A stretch of 64,000 nt of DNA from Anatilimnocola aggregata (GCF_007747655.1 NZ_CP036274.1:5146001-5210000); one strand, 5' to 3'; counted from the stretch's first letter, positions 34,847 to 45,119 are shown. Numbers and translations: made by a program. Notes: a model not told the origin generated them from the letters alone.

Positions 34847-34867
34847 AATCCGGACTAGTCGGGATTT
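34847..34867. promoter_or_regulatory. GACTAGTC-centred palindrome, site 3
   Basis: Exact 21-base match to 18334-18354, directly after the stop of the terminase-tail remnant. The intact terminase is followed by a worn version, AAATCTAGACTAGTGG, at 32158-32173. This places the palindrome at the right end of the element family. Confidence 0.6.
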
Positions 34868-34917
34868 TGCTAGTTCGTCCCTCACAGTAGCGGGTCGTGC
34901 CTCTCTCACTACACCGA

Positions 34918-35688
34918 CTAATGCAACACGACCGGGCGGATTGGAGTGACATTTGCCTTTACCGTTTTAAAGAAATAAAGAGCTTTGTGCGACATCAGCA
35001 GTTCGCCGCCAAAAAAGCTGGACCAGACAAAGTCCTCACCGGCATAATCACCGCGTCTGATTCGCCCCGGACCGAAGTAGATTTTGAACTGGGGCCAGCC
35101 GCAAAAAGCACATTGCCCTTGATAGTCAATTGTCTCAGACGGCTGGATGACTTGCTCGAGCAAGTCCCGGGTGGCTGAAATCTGAAACAACGATTGCGAA
35201 TCGTCTACTGGGACCAGTTTATAGCCCGTCAGGTCACTCTTGGTGAGCACCGCGGCTAAAGTGCTATTTACAACAAATGCCTCTCCATTCAAGACGAAGC
35301 AAGGCTGACTCGATTTCAGGCTATTGATCGTACCAACGAGTTGGCGAGGTTTGATTCGCTTGTGGCATATCTGACATTGGCGAGTTTGTTTCGTAAGCTC
35401 AGGGGCATACTCATCAGGAGCTGAAACCATTGCCAACTCGGCTTGTTGAAAATCAACCGGCTCGAAATTCGGCGACACGGAGTAATAGACCTTCGGCTGC
35501 CATTGCAACTCCGTTAGAGTTGCTTCTAACAGTGGCAATAGGCTTACGCCAGGCGAATATTCTGCCTCGAAGATAATGAGTTCGTCACTCGCTGCCGTAA
35601 AATGCCATCCTCGGTTCGCCAATTCGGAGCACATAGTGCTAGACAGCGGCTCTGCCGAGCGAAACTTGATTGTCTCAGAAGGTCGCAT
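34918..35688 (-). CDS. Unknown protein with two CxxC motifs
   Basis: 256 residues from the ATG at 35688 (the frame extends to 35892 but the extra part looks non-coding). Two zinc-type pairs, CQICHKRI and CAFCGW, sit in the middle and C-terminal part. Other segments include GWHFTAASDELIIFEAEYSP and GYKLVPVDDSQSLFQISATR. It resembles small planctomycete/myxobacterial proteins of the CxxCGW type, but I cannot name a family. It is isolated between element remnants. Confidence 0.55.
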   Translation of the reverse strand: MRPSETIKFRSAEPLSSTMCSELANRGWHFTAASDELIIFEAEYSPGVSLLPLLEATLTELQWQPKVYYSVSPNFEPVDFQQAELAMVSAPDEYAPELTKQTRQCQICHKRIKPRQLVGTINSLKSSQPCFVLNGEAFVVNSTLAAVLTKSDLTGYKLVPVDDSQSLFQISATRDLLEQVIQPSETIDYQGQCAFCGWPQFKIYFGPGRIRRGDYAGEDFVWSSFFGGELLMSHKALYFFKTVKANVTPIRPVVLH

Positions 35689-35924
35689 TTTGTATTTCGA
35701 TTGGAGCTTCTGCCCCTCGTCACACGTTGCTTCGGATGCAACAAGTATCTTCGGCTTCGGCCGTACCGGCAAACAGATTCGACAGAGATCAGAGAAGGCT
35801 ATCAACGAGCAGCAAGTCGGCCACCTGCGATGGATCGGCGATCGACTTTCATCTAGGTTGCCATTCAGATGCATGACAGGATAGCCGTCCATCCTGCATA
35901 ACCATGATGTCGCAGCGAATCATT

Positions 35925-36460
35925 TTATTTTGCGGCCCTTCTCCCATCCAGCACCTTGAGCAGCGAACTCCGCGCATAAACCGCCTGCAGCGCTCGCCCG
36001 GTTCGCTTGGCAACGACGACCGCCGGCAATGTTCGAAGCAACCTGATTTCTTTCGCTGACCACGGAACCCCGGCAGCTGGCGGCAAGTTACCACGTGCAC
36101 ACCGGGCCTTTTGCGAAGCTGACATCTTGGCGCGACTGACTTCTGTGTGCCGCTTGTCGACATTGGCTTGCCGAAGTATCTCCACAACGTGAGTCGGCCG
36201 CGGCTAGCCTTTCTTGGCTGCTACAATCTTTGCCCTTCGCTCTGGAGACCTGGCAGTCGGTGCGGTCGCTTTCACGAAGGCTGCCACGCGTTCCGGTGTC
36301 TTCAGACGATTGCCTTCGGTATCTACAACGCCGAGAGCTCGTCGCCATTTCCAGACAGCGCTTGTGCCGACGTCCCACCAATGTTTGGTTGCCGGGACTG
36401 CCTCTTGTCGCACTGCCCGGGCCAAGTCACCAGTGAGCACGAGCGACAACGCCGAGCCCT
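35925..36460 (-). pseudogene. Planctomycete HTH-type regulator with a nonsense codon
   Basis: Reads LVLTGDLARAVRQEAVPATK, HWWDVGTSAVWKWRRALGVV, then RSPERRAKIVAAKKG, a TAG at 36204-36206, and in the same frame PRPTHVVEILRQANVDKRHT, SASQKARCARGNLPPA, then PWSAKEIRLLRTLPAVVVAK. This is a known planctomycete family whose members read '..KRGKPRP..', so the TAG replaced a Lys codon. The N-terminus is also missing at the junction near 36460. Both lesions argue for a dead gene. Confidence 0.7.
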
Positions 36461-36469
36461 TCTTACCGC

Positions 36470-36605
36470 TAAAGTCTTCGTCGATGCTACTTACGAAGGT
36501 GAATCCTACGAGTTCTGTTGCCCGCCCTGCATCTCGGAATTCGTCCGTGATGCAAAGGACGAGCCTGACAAGATCCAAACCGATGATCGCTACTTGGCCA
36601 AGTGA
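36470..36605 (+). pseudogene. YHS-like metal-binding domain fragment
   Basis: KVFVDATYEGESYEFCCPPC followed by ISEFVRDAKDEPDKIQ and a stop. The YxFCCxxCxxEF pattern resembles YHS/TRASH-type domains that bind metals. The N-terminal part is replaced by unrelated DNA at about 36460, where the opposite-strand HTH remnant begins, so the two relics abut. Confidence 0.4.
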
Positions 36606-37002
36606 CGATTAGCCGGCCAAGCAGTTTCGCTGTCGGCAACTTGGAGATACACACCTGACTCAAAAGCTGTACAGCGATTTTCGAAATGGCAGGCGAAAGG
36701 AATTGGATCTCATGAGCGCTCGCAGCGATCACCCGAACACTGACGGCAGATTCGGATTCACACGTGACAGCATCGCCATCTCCACTCGGCGCGCAATCTC
36801 CACGCTCGCAGAAGGTGAAGTTGCGGCTGGTGGGCCTTGATATGGATGCCCCTTCGACTTCCTGGCAACCATTGGCAGTATGCGGTTATGCAAGTAAAAT
36901 CACAGGACTGTTTATGCTCTGAAACCGTCGTGACGTTCTGTGACCAATGTTAAGACAAATTAGCACCAAGCTGCTCACCCTGCGGGCGAATGAGCAGATT
37001 CT
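36606..37002. other. Upstream region of the chemosensory operon
   Basis: No strong gene. A 42-codon ORF (36712-36840, MSARSDHPNTDGRFG...) has no good RBS. Just before cheY lies a hairpin: CTGCTCA (36971-36977) pairs with TGAGCAG (36991-36997), with an inner CCC/GGG, ending five bases before the ATG at 37003. The promoter must be in this stretch but no clear -35/-10 pair stands out. Confidence 0.5.
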
Positions 37003-37380
37003 ATGAACCACGTTCTGGTCGTTGACGATTCCACCACGATGCGGCGGATGGTGATGGCTTCGCTGCGAGGCTTGCCTGACGTCAGTTTTCAGGAAGCGGC
37101 GAATGGCTTGGAGGCGATCGAGCGACTGGCGATCAGCACCGTGAACATCATGGTGCTGGATCTGAATATGCCAGATATGCATGGGCTGGAAGTGGTCGCG
37201 TTTGTGAGAAAACATGCCACTTTCCGCGACATTCCAATTATAGTGCTAACTACCCGCGGAGATGACGAGAGTCGGACCTTGGCCATTGCCGCAGGTGCTT
37301 CGTTGTATCTGACCAAGCCATTCGATCCGGCCGTCCTGGCTGAACGTGCAGGACGTTTACTGAACCTCGATGTCCACTGA
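37003..37380 (+). CDS. cheY: CheY-like response regulator
   Basis: 125 residues, a single receiver domain: VLVVDDSTTMRRMV with the acidic pair, phospho-acceptor Asp53 in VLDLNMPDMHG, the Thr in IVLTTRGDD, and the Lys in LTKPFDPAVL. It is the first gene of the operon and would be phosphorylated by the CheA encoded next. Its last bases overlap the cheA start (11 bases), so translation is coupled. The DNA-binding or motor output is unknown since no flagellar genes are near. Confidence 0.92.
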   Translation: MNHVLVVDDSTTMRRMVMASLRGLPDVSFQEAANGLEAIERLAISTVNIMVLDLNMPDMHGLEVVAFVRKHATFRDIPIIVLTTRGDDESRTLAIAAGASLYLTKPFDPAVLAERAGRLLNLDVH

Positions 37381-39430
37381 TCCAATTGCCGACACCGACC
37401 GATCGAGGTTCGCGGAGTTTCTCGCCGATTACTTCGTCGAGTGCGACGAACATCTGGCACTTGCTCGCCGGGCATTGCTTGGACTCGAGAGTTTGCTGCC
37501 GCAAGAGCGAATCGATAAGTCGCTGGTTGACGAGCTGTTTCGCAGCTTTCATTCGCTCAAGGGCCTCTCGGCCATGGTAGGCTTTCAGGAGCCCGAGCAA
37601 CTGGCTCATCATCTGGAAAGTTTCCTGGGTGCAGTCCGTCGCAATCAAACGCAGCTCACACTGACCGGACTCGAAACGCTGGTGAGCGGCGTCGTGGCGC
37701 TTGAGCAAGTGATTGCAGCCCGCCGCGATCAATCACAACTTCCTGAACTAGCACCACTCCTGACACGCATCGCCGCATTGTTGCCAGTCGCCGGTACCGC
37801 AGTAGCCGGCGAAACGCGAAGGACAGCGCCTAGTTCGTCGCTTGGCGAGAAAGGCGTGCTGATTGCCGAGAAGATTCGCACTGGCCAGCGGGCCTGGGAA
37901 ATCGTCTTCCGGCCGTCGGCTGAGCTTTCCCAGCGCGGCATCGATGTGAATGCGGTTCGCAAGCAACTGCAGGGCCTTGGAGAGATTGTTCATTCATCTC
38001 CCGTGATCGCACCCACCGGAGGAATCGAGTTTTCCTTTATCCTGCTAACTGCACCGGACGTCGAGGCAACTACTTGCATCCAGGGCGAGGGACTTATCTG
38101 CCGTCAGTTTGAACTGCCGGCGCCCGCAGCGGCCCCCGTTGAAGCAATCGTCGCGCAATCTGCGGAAGAAGGAAGTTCAACGCACCTCACTCCAGCGAAT
38201 GTGGTGCGAGTCGATCTGGATCGGCTCGATGAACTGATGCGACTCGTTGGCGAACTCGTATTAAGTCGCGCACGACTAGACGAAGGGCTCTCCCATTTAC
38301 GATCCGCACCCACCGCTCAATTGCGCGGGCTGCGAGAGACCGCCTCGACCATCGAACGCCAACTGCGTGACCTGCGCGAAGGTGTGATGCGGGTCCGAAT
38401 GGTGCCAATTCGCGAAGTCTTTGTGCGAATGCAGTTCGTGATTCGCGACTTAGTGCGCGAGGCCGGCAAGCAGGTCTCGTTGCGTCTTACTGGGGAAGAT
38501 ACACAGATCGACAAGTACGTTGTCGAGCGGATCATGGATCCGCTGTTGCACCTGGTGCGAAACGCGGTCAGCCATGGCCTGGAATCCCCCGAGCAACGCG
38601 TGGCGAACGGCAAGCAGCCTGAAGGTTTAATTCATCTGCGAGCTAAGACGCTGGGGGAAACGGTAGTTATCGAAGTCGAAGACGATGGTCGTGGCATTGA
38701 TGCTGATCAGGTGCTCAAACTGGCTCGCGCGAGAGGGATTCCCTTAGCACTGGATCGAATGGACGATTCCCAGTTGCTCGATGTTCTGTGCGTTCCCGGG
38801 TTTTCCACTCGCCAAACCGTTGATCGGGTCAGTGGCCGTGGCATCGGCATGGATGTGGTCCGGCAGACGGTTGAAGAGTTGGGCGGGCAACTTACTCTGA
38901 GTACGGCAGTTGGCCGCGGGAGCCGGTTTGAAATTCAGTTGCCGCTGACGGTTTCGATCACCGAAGCACTCATTGTGCAGGTTGGTGAGCAGCGTTACGC
39001 GGTCCCGCAAGTTAGTATTCGCGAGATCATCAAGCTGGAAACTGCAGAACTCACGGTCATGGAGCAGAACGATCTCCTGCGATATCGCGAGGGGGCTCTG
39101 CCGATTCTCTGGCTCTCACGCTTTTTCGGAAGCAGTGTCGCGCGCGATCGACAGCACTTTGCGCTCGTTGTCGGTGAAGGATCGCAGGCAGCGGGAATTG
39201 CCGTCGACCGGGTGCTCGGGCTGCAGGAAATTGTGGTGCGGCCGCTCACCGATGCCCTCGTGCAAGTGCCCGGCATCTCAGGAGCGACCGAGCTCGGAGA
39301 TGGACGCGTGGTGTTGATTCTGGATACCTCGCGTCTGGTTCGCGGCGGCCGTAAGAACGCACCTGGTCCGCAACTGAATATCCCCGCCAATCGTGCAGCA
39401 CATGCCACAGGAGCCCCGCATGGCGTCTGA
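37370..39430 (+). CDS. cheA: CheA chemosensory histidine kinase
   Basis: 686 residues. P1 Hpt domain with His61 in FRSFHSLKGLSAMVGF. P2-like region follows with low conservation; dimer domain P3 (VDLDRLDELMRLVGELVLSR); P4 ATP domain with RNAVSHGLESPEQR (N box), EVEDDGRGIDADQV (G1) and GRGIGMDVVRQTVEELGGQL (G2); P5 CheW-like domain to the end (ITEALIVQVGEQRYAVPQVS). It autophosphorylates on receptor input and passes phosphate to the CheY and CheB proteins encoded nearby. The 3' end overlaps cheW by 11 bases. Confidence 0.95.
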   Translation: MSTDPIADTDRSRFAEFLADYFVECDEHLALARRALLGLESLLPQERIDKSLVDELFRSFHSLKGLSAMVGFQEPEQLAHHLESFLGAVRRNQTQLTLTGLETLVSGVVALEQVIAARRDQSQLPELAPLLTRIAALLPVAGTAVAGETRRTAPSSSLGEKGVLIAEKIRTGQRAWEIVFRPSAELSQRGIDVNAVRKQLQGLGEIVHSSPVIAPTGGIEFSFILLTAPDVEATTCIQGEGLICRQFELPAPAAAPVEAIVAQSAEEGSSTHLTPANVVRVDLDRLDELMRLVGELVLSRARLDEGLSHLRSAPTAQLRGLRETASTIERQLRDLREGVMRVRMVPIREVFVRMQFVIRDLVREAGKQVSLRLTGEDTQIDKYVVERIMDPLLHLVRNAVSHGLESPEQRVANGKQPEGLIHLRAKTLGETVVIEVEDDGRGIDADQVLKLARARGIPLALDRMDDSQLLDVLCVPGFSTRQTVDRVSGRGIGMDVVRQTVEELGGQLTLSTAVGRGSRFEIQLPLTVSITEALIVQVGEQRYAVPQVSIREIIKLETAELTVMEQNDLLRYREGALPILWLSRFFGSSVARDRQHFALVVGEGSQAAGIAVDRVLGLQEIVVRPLTDALVQVPGISGATELGDGRVVLILDTSRLVRGGRKNAPGPQLNIPANRAAHATGAPHGV

Positions 39431-39887
39431 AAAAGGAAGCGGAACGAGCCAATCGTTCATCCTGTTCGAGTTGGCTAACACGGCCTACGCGCTAAAGAGC
39501 GACGTGGTGCAGCAAATGGAGATGGTGGAGCAAATTACTCCTGTCCCCAATTCGCCTTCGTTCGTCGATGGAGTGGTGTTCGTGCGTGGACAGGTAGTGC
39601 CTGTCGTAAACCTGCGAGCTCGCTTTGGGTTTGATCGCACCGTGCGAGACTTGCGGACGCGCTTGATGGTGGTTACTCACGCGGGAAGAACGGTGGGCCT
39701 GTTGGTCGACTCCGCGCGCGAGTTCATCACGGTCAGCACCGAGGCCATCAATCAACCTCCTGAAACAATCACTGCCCTGAGTGGCAGATACTTGGCTGGG
39801 ATTGCCAGCATCGGCGAACGACTGGTTCTGATTCTCGATGTCGCTGAAGTACTGAATTTTCAAGAAATCGCTGCTCCTACACCTTGA
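39420..39887 (+). CDS. cheW: CheW coupling protein
   Basis: 155 residues from the ATG at 39420 with CAGGAG upstream. SFILFELANTAYALKSDVVQ, ITPVPNSPSFVDGVVFVRGQ and VVPVVNLRARFGF are the CheW fold signatures. It links CheA to the receptor. It overlaps the cheA end and is followed 21 bases later by the MCP gene. Confidence 0.93.
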   Translation: MASEKGSGTSQSFILFELANTAYALKSDVVQQMEMVEQITPVPNSPSFVDGVVFVRGQVVPVVNLRARFGFDRTVRDLRTRLMVVTHAGRTVGLLVDSAREFITVSTEAINQPPETITALSGRYLAGIASIGERLVLILDVAEVLNFQEIAAPTP

Positions 39888-39908
39888 CCGATCTCGGAGT
39901 CTATTCTC

Positions 39909-42014
39909 ATGCCTCTTCGTTCCAATCGACGCGCGACCCCCAGCGACTCTCCGATGGGTCAAACCGATACGATGCAGATCACGTCTGCAGCGGTGGAACT
40001 GACTCGCATTACCGACGAGTTACAACGCGGCATCGAAACGCAAAAGACATCGCTAGACAAAGTTGTTACCCAGACCAAGGCGACCGCAACTTCGTTAAAA
40101 GAGACCGCTACGCAAGCAATGTCCGTCGCGGGGTCAGCGGAGCAACTCGTCTCGACGGTCAACGAAATGGCTGCCTCTACGGAGCAGGTGAACGGTAATA
40201 CCCAGCGATTGAATGAATCGTTGACCGAAATTGCGGCCGCGGCGGAAGAGACTACGCGTTCGATCCACAGTGTCAATGGCAAAGTCCAGGAAATCTCGTC
40301 GTCGACGACTCAAGTGGGAACTTCGTCTGCTGCGATGGCGAGTTCCATTCGTCGCATTAGCGAGGATACTGAGAACCTCGTCACCGGCATGAACGAGACG
40401 GCGGCCACAGTGGAAGAAATGGCCCGCTCGATTCAGGGTGTCAAAAAGAACAGCGACGAGTTGGCGACTGCCGCTGATAGCACGGCTTCGTCCATCAATG
40501 AGATGGCTTCGTCAATCGAAGAAGTCGGCGCGACTTCCGAAAGTTTGTCGGCGGAAGTTGAACGTGTGGCCACCGCGGTGGAGGAAATGGCCCGTTCGGT
40601 GGCTGGAGTAGCGCAAAACGCTGAGAAGATTACTGACGTTGCCAGCGGAGCCGCCACTAGTGCCACGCAGCTTGACCGCTCGATTCATTCGGTGGCGGGA
40701 CTGGCGAAGCAGGCTGACGAAACAACTCGCCAGCTGGCAAAGGAGGCTGACGAGGGGGGAAGTGCTGTCCAGAAATCCATTCAGGGCCTGACGCGTGTCC
40801 GCGATGTGATGACGCAGTCTGCGTCGGTCGTAAAGGAGATGGGCAAGCAGGCAGCTGAGATCGGCGGCATCATCAACACCATCAACTTAATTGCCGAGCG
40901 CACGAACCTCCTCTCACTCAACGCTTCGATCGAAGCGGCCCGCGCGGGAGATGCAGGTCGCGGATTTGCTGTGGTCGCCGAAGAGATTCGCAATCTGGCG
41001 AATCGGGCTGCGCAAGCGACATCGGATATCAGCTCGATTGTCAAAGCCTTGCAGGAGGTGGTGCAGGAAGCCGTGACATCTGCCAACGACGGCGTGAAAG
41101 TAGCCAACGAAAGCAGCGTGCTGGCCGAGGAAGGAATGTCCGGCCTGAAAAAGATTCTCAGCGGAATTCGACAGGCCACACAAATTACGTCGCAAATCTC
41201 GCGCGCGGCCGAAGAGCAGATTACCGCCGGACAGCATGTCGTATCGGCGATTACGACCACTGTTAACCAATCGAGGCAAGTTGCAGTTGCCACCGCCGAG
41301 CAGACAAAAACCGCACAGGACGTGTCGCAATCGACGGCTCAAATGCGCAAAATCGCGCAGCAAGTGTCTCAAGCGATGGCCGAACAAGGGCGGGCTGCGC
41401 GCGACATCATTAAGGCAGGACAAGCAACTCGTTCGTTGTCGGAGCAGCTTCGCAAGGCGACGACGGAGCAGGCCACGGGTGCCAATCAAATTTCCCAGGC
41501 GCTCGCGACAATGCGGACTGCGATCGCGTCCACGGCGAAAGCGGTCAGCGAGCAAACTCGTGGTGGCGAAGAAGTTGCCAAGGCGATGACGGCACTCAAT
41601 CGCTCGGTCGCTGATGTCGCTCATGCGATGGCCGAGCAAGTAACAAGCACGGCCCAGATTGCTCGATCCGTCGATGGCATTCGTAAACAGTCGGGCCAAG
41701 TCAGCCAGGCCATGAACGAACAGACACGAGCGACGCGGGATGCCGCTGGAGCGGCTGAGAATGTCACCCGGCAAGTCAGGCTGATCACCGGCGCTAATAG
41801 CGAGCACTCGGCCGCTGCTGAGAGTATATTGGCCTCGATTGCGGAGATTCGCACGATTACCGATCGTAACAATCAATCGGCAACTTCCGCTCGCGATGTG
41901 ATTGAGTCACTGAAAAAACAGGCTAACGAAATGACGAACGTAGCCAAGACTCGTCAAGCCAAACCGGCTGCTCCTGCCAAGCCCAAGTCCGCACTACGCA
42001 GGAAAACGAAATGA
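39909..42014 (+). CDS. Soluble methyl-accepting chemotaxis protein
   Basis: 701 residues with no transmembrane segment and no recognised sensor domain. It is almost entirely heptad coiled coil. The signalling hairpin tip is [20 protein letters not shown] and [20 protein letters not shown]. Long A/Q/T/E-rich arms on both sides include many potential methylation sites, and about 380 residues follow the tip with repeated units such as [17 protein letters not shown]. No CheR-docking pentapeptide is present. It probably forms cytoplasmic arrays with the encoded CheA and CheW. The stop overlaps the HEAT gene start (ATGA). Confidence 0.92.
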   Translation: MPLRSNRRATPSDSPMGQTDTMQITSAAVELTRITDELQRGIETQKTSLDKVVTQTKATATSLKETATQAMSVAGSAEQLVSTVNEMAASTEQVNGNTQRLNESLTEIAAAAEETTRSIHSVNGKVQEISSSTTQVGTSSAAMASSIRRISEDTENLVTGMNETAATVEEMARSIQGVKKNSDELATAADSTASSINEMASSIEEVGATSESLSAEVERVATAVEEMARSVAGVAQNAEKITDVASGAATSATQLDRSIHSVAGLAKQADETTRQLAKEADEGGSAVQKSIQGLTRVRDVMTQSASVVKEMGKQAAEIGGIINTINLIAERTNLLSLNASIEAARAGDAGRGFAVVAEEIRNLANRAAQATSDISSIVKALQEVVQEAVTSANDGVKVANESSVLAEEGMSGLKKILSGIRQATQITSQISRAAEEQITAGQHVVSAITTTVNQSRQVAVATAEQTKTAQDVSQSTAQMRKIAQQVSQAMAEQGRAARDIIKAGQATRSLSEQLRKATTEQATGANQISQALATMRTAIASTAKAVSEQTRGGEEVAKAMTALNRSVADVAHAMAEQVTSTAQIARSVDGIRKQSGQVSQAMNEQTRATRDAAGAAENVTRQVRLITGANSEHSAAAESILASIAEIRTITDRNNQSATSARDVIESLKKQANEMTNVAKTRQAKPAAPAKPKSALRRKTK

Positions 42015-44272
42015 CCCAGCCGCAACCGGAGGATGCCGGTCGCCAATTGCACATGGACAAGTTGCTCGCCGCTTTAGGAGACAAAAGCTGGCGCGCACGA
42101 AAGCGCGCCGTTAGTGAACTGACTGCGAGCAGTTCCGCTGATTTGGTTCGGCAAGTGCTGACCATCTTTCGCGACGAGAACAAAAATTTAGCGCGGGTCA
42201 ATTCTGCCATCCGAGTACTGGTAGCAATCCCTACAGACGTTGTTCCGGCACTGATCGAATTGCTGAACTCGGAAAGCGCGGACGTCCGCACCTACACGGC
42301 GCTCACCTTGGGGGAACGAGGAGATCCGCGCGCTATTCCACCCCTGCTGGCCGTCCTTCACGACCCCGATACGAATGTGCGCGTGCAGGCCATTGAAAGC
42401 CTAGGCCATCTGCAAGCCGGCGAGGCTGTTGACGATCTTGTTCAATTTGTTGAATCGCGAGAGTTCGAACTGGCGTTTCCCGCGATCGATGCACTCAGCA
42501 AAATCGGAGATGGCCGAGTTGCCTATCAATTGGAGACCCTGCTGCTCGATCCGCTCTTTCAAGGCACCGTGATTGACGCGCTGGGCGCGCTGGGTGATGA
42601 AAACAGCTTGCTCGCCCTCTTACCTCTGGCCGAAGAACCAACAACTCCTCTGATTCAATTGGCGAAGGCGATTACACAAGTCCACGATCGCCAGGCTGAG
42701 CGATACGGTAGCGCGCAGGATGTCGTAGCAATGCTGCAAAGCGGCCCCCTCAGTTCGGCATGGATGGCTCGAGTGGAATCGGTAGTCGCCACAGGGAGGC
42801 CTGCGGATATTGAACCGCTAGTGAGGCTCGTCGGTTGGCTTCCGGCTGGTGAAGCAGACGCAAGTTTAGTGCGTTGGCTCGACATTCCCGCTGCCTATGA
42901 GGCCGCATTGCAAGCTCTCGCTCGGCGGCATTCGGCAGCGACGACTTTGCTGAAGCAAAGATTGGAGCGAAAGGGCGAGACGCTCGAACCTTCGTTCGTA
43001 AAACTATTGGGCAAACTGGGCGATCGTTCTTTCACTCCGGGCCTGCTTCGTTTGCTCGCCGCAACTGACGAAGATATTGTCAACGCCACTCTCGAAGCGC
43101 TCACGCACATTCGTGATCTCGAATCGTATGCTCCAGCGAAGAAACTGCTTGGCCATCCGAGTTTGGTAGTACGCAGCGCCGCGGTGGAACTGATCAATTC
43201 CTTAGGGCATGACGCATTGCCTGCTGAGCTGACTCAACTGCTGCACGACGCCAACCCATTGGTGCGCGAATCGGCGGTTAGAGTAGCCGCCTATTGTGGG
43301 GCGAGCGAATGCTTGCAGGCATTACTGGTGTGTTGTGATGACACGAACGAGCATGTTCGCCGTACGGCCGTTGCTCATCTTCCCTGTTTGGACAACGTTC
43401 GTATCTTGGAAGTCTTGAAACGAGTTGTGGCCAGCGATACTCCCGCAATTCGTGCCGCAGCTGTCGGTGCGCTCGCGGAGGTCGAGGATCCTCAAGTCAT
43501 CGACTTACTCAAGCGATCGCTCACAGACACTGATGTCTGGGTCCGTTACAACGCGGTTGAATCGCTGACGCGAGTGGACACTCAGCGCGCTCTTGCGGAT
43601 CAATTCAGCTCCCTGGCAATCAACGATCCGGGAATGCAGGTTCGCATTGCCGCCGCCAGCGCGTTGGGGCACTATGGTCGCGCGGGATACTCGCTGCTCG
43701 AACAAATGGCGGTACATCCGAACGCCGACTTATCGCAAGCCGCGCTTCTAGCACTCGGCGAAATTCGATGCCCTGAGCCTGCACAGGTGTTGATTAGTGC
43801 CCTAGATTCCGAGGACAGTCTTACCCGCATAACTGCCTGCCGGTCGCTGGGTCAGTCGGGACAAACCTGGGCTGTCTCACCGCTCGCCGAAGCTGCCAGT
43901 TCACCTGAACACCTCCTGTCGGAAGCGGCGATTTGTGCTCTGGGAAGACTGCATCAAGCAGAAAGTCTTGATGTCCTTCTGCGGTTGGCCAGCTATCCCA
44001 AACATCGGGCGGCGGTCGTCGCGGCGCTGACAGCTGTCAATTCTGACGAAATTCAGAATTTGGCCTCGCATTTGCCGTCCTTGCTGCTTGATGTCCGTCG
44101 CACCCTCATCGAAGCGCTAGTTCGCATCCGAACGCCCGCCGCAGTCGCAATTTTGGAGACCGCTGTGGAAGATGCGCAACCAGCGGTTCGGCAGGCAGCG
44201 GTGGCTGCACTCAGCCATATTGCCAGTGGACGTCCCTCACCTCCATTCCTGGTCGATGAAGGTGTGCGCTGA
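42011..44272 (+). CDS. HEAT-repeat protein inside the chemosensory operon
   Basis: 753 residues composed of HEAT/PBS-lyase-type helical repeats of about 31 residues. Examples are [40 protein letters not shown] and [20 protein letters not shown]. No enzyme motif. The start overlaps the MCP stop (ATGA) and the stop overlaps the cheR start (TGATG), so it is co-translated with the chemotaxis proteins. HEAT scaffolds bind proteins; this one may hold the soluble receptor, CheR or a downstream target. It is not a usual Che component. Confidence 0.88.
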   Translation: MTQPQPEDAGRQLHMDKLLAALGDKSWRARKRAVSELTASSSADLVRQVLTIFRDENKNLARVNSAIRVLVAIPTDVVPALIELLNSESADVRTYTALTLGERGDPRAIPPLLAVLHDPDTNVRVQAIESLGHLQAGEAVDDLVQFVESREFELAFPAIDALSKIGDGRVAYQLETLLLDPLFQGTVIDALGALGDENSLLALLPLAEEPTTPLIQLAKAITQVHDRQAERYGSAQDVVAMLQSGPLSSAWMARVESVVATGRPADIEPLVRLVGWLPAGEADASLVRWLDIPAAYEAALQALARRHSAATTLLKQRLERKGETLEPSFVKLLGKLGDRSFTPGLLRLLAATDEDIVNATLEALTHIRDLESYAPAKKLLGHPSLVVRSAAVELINSLGHDALPAELTQLLHDANPLVRESAVRVAAYCGASECLQALLVCCDDTNEHVRRTAVAHLPCLDNVRILEVLKRVVASDTPAIRAAAVGALAEVEDPQVIDLLKRSLTDTDVWVRYNAVESLTRVDTQRALADQFSSLAINDPGMQVRIAAASALGHYGRAGYSLLEQMAVHPNADLSQAALLALGEIRCPEPAQVLISALDSEDSLTRITACRSLGQSGQTWAVSPLAEAASSPEHLLSEAAICALGRLHQAESLDVLLRLASYPKHRAAVVAALTAVNSDEIQNLASHLPSLLLDVRRTLIEALVRIRTPAAVAILETAVEDAQPAVRQAAVAALSHIASGRPSPPFLVDEGVR

Positions 44273-45111
44273 TGTGGCCAGCAACGTTTCCGATCGATCT
44301 ACCCCCCACCGTGTTCAAAATTCTTCGCGACCTGATTCATGATCACGCCGGCATCCATTTTGACGATGCGAAGCGCGGCATCCTCGCGGAGAAATTGTCG
44401 CCACGCGTAGTCGAGTGCGGGTTAACCACGTTTCTCGACTACTACTACTTGCTCAAATACGGGCCGGGCAGCGAGCAAGAATGGCCAGCCGTCACCGATG
44501 CGCTCTCAGTGCCAGAAACCTATTTTTGGCGGGAGATCGATCAGATTCAGGCGTTCGTCGAGCAATTGCTGCCCGCATATGTGAAGATGTTTCCTGGGCG
44601 AACGATTCGGATTTGGTGCGGGGCCTGCTGTACCGGAGAAGAACCGCTCACCATTGCCATGGCGCTGAACGAAACGGGCTGGTTCCAACGAGCCAGCTTT
44701 GAGATTTTCGCCAGCGATGCCAGTCCGGCGGCGATTGCCAAAGCTCGGCAGGGGATCTATCGCGACCGTTCTTTCCGCGCCTTATCTCCGGAACTAAAGG
44801 AGAAGTATTTTTTGGCGACAGCTGGCGGATGGCAGATAAACCCAGAATTGCACTCAGGAGTTCACTGGTCGGTTGCTAATCTCATCAAAAGCGCCGAGAT
44901 TGCTCCGTTCGTTGAGTCACCATTCATCTTCTGCCGCAACGTATTCATCTACTTTTCGACCGAGATGATTGCCCGCACGGTCGATCAGTTCGCCTCACAG
45001 ATGGCACGGCCGGGCTATTTATTCATCGGTGCTGCGGAATCGCTCCTCAAAGTCACTGATGAGTTCGATCTTCAACAGGTTGGCGATGCGTTTGTTTACA
45101 CTTTGAACTGA
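44272..45111 (+). CDS. cheR: CheR chemoreceptor methyltransferase
   Basis: 279 residues. N-terminal helical domain, then the SAM-dependent methylase: VPETYFWREIDQIQAF, RIWCGACCTGEEPLTIAMAL (SAM loop; the usual sequence is CxxGEEPYS, here CCTGEEPLT), FEIFASDASPAAIAKARQGI and FIFCRNVFIYFSTEMIARTV. It methylates glutamates of the MCP with S-adenosylmethionine. It starts within the HEAT gene stop and is followed by cheB. Confidence 0.93.
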   Translation: MWPATFPIDLPPTVFKILRDLIHDHAGIHFDDAKRGILAEKLSPRVVECGLTTFLDYYYLLKYGPGSEQEWPAVTDALSVPETYFWREIDQIQAFVEQLLPAYVKMFPGRTIRIWCGACCTGEEPLTIAMALNETGWFQRASFEIFASDASPAAIAKARQGIYRDRSFRALSPELKEKYFLATAGGWQINPELHSGVHWSVANLIKSAEIAPFVESPFIFCRNVFIYFSTEMIARTVDQFASQMARPGYLFIGAAESLLKVTDEFDLQQVGDAFVYTLN

Positions 45112-45119
45112 ACTGAGAA

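Noticed and set aside
18334-34867. Reading the identical palindromes at 18334 and 34847 as attL/attR of the element
   Set aside because: The recombinase operon would lie outside the left site, and a third close copy sits inside a gene; a binding-site role fits better, although it is not excluded.
40914-41876. 320-codon minus-strand frame inside the MCP gene
   Set aside because: Shadow of the Ala/Gln-rich coiled-coil coding sequence; Arg/Leu/His-rich and without a start site.
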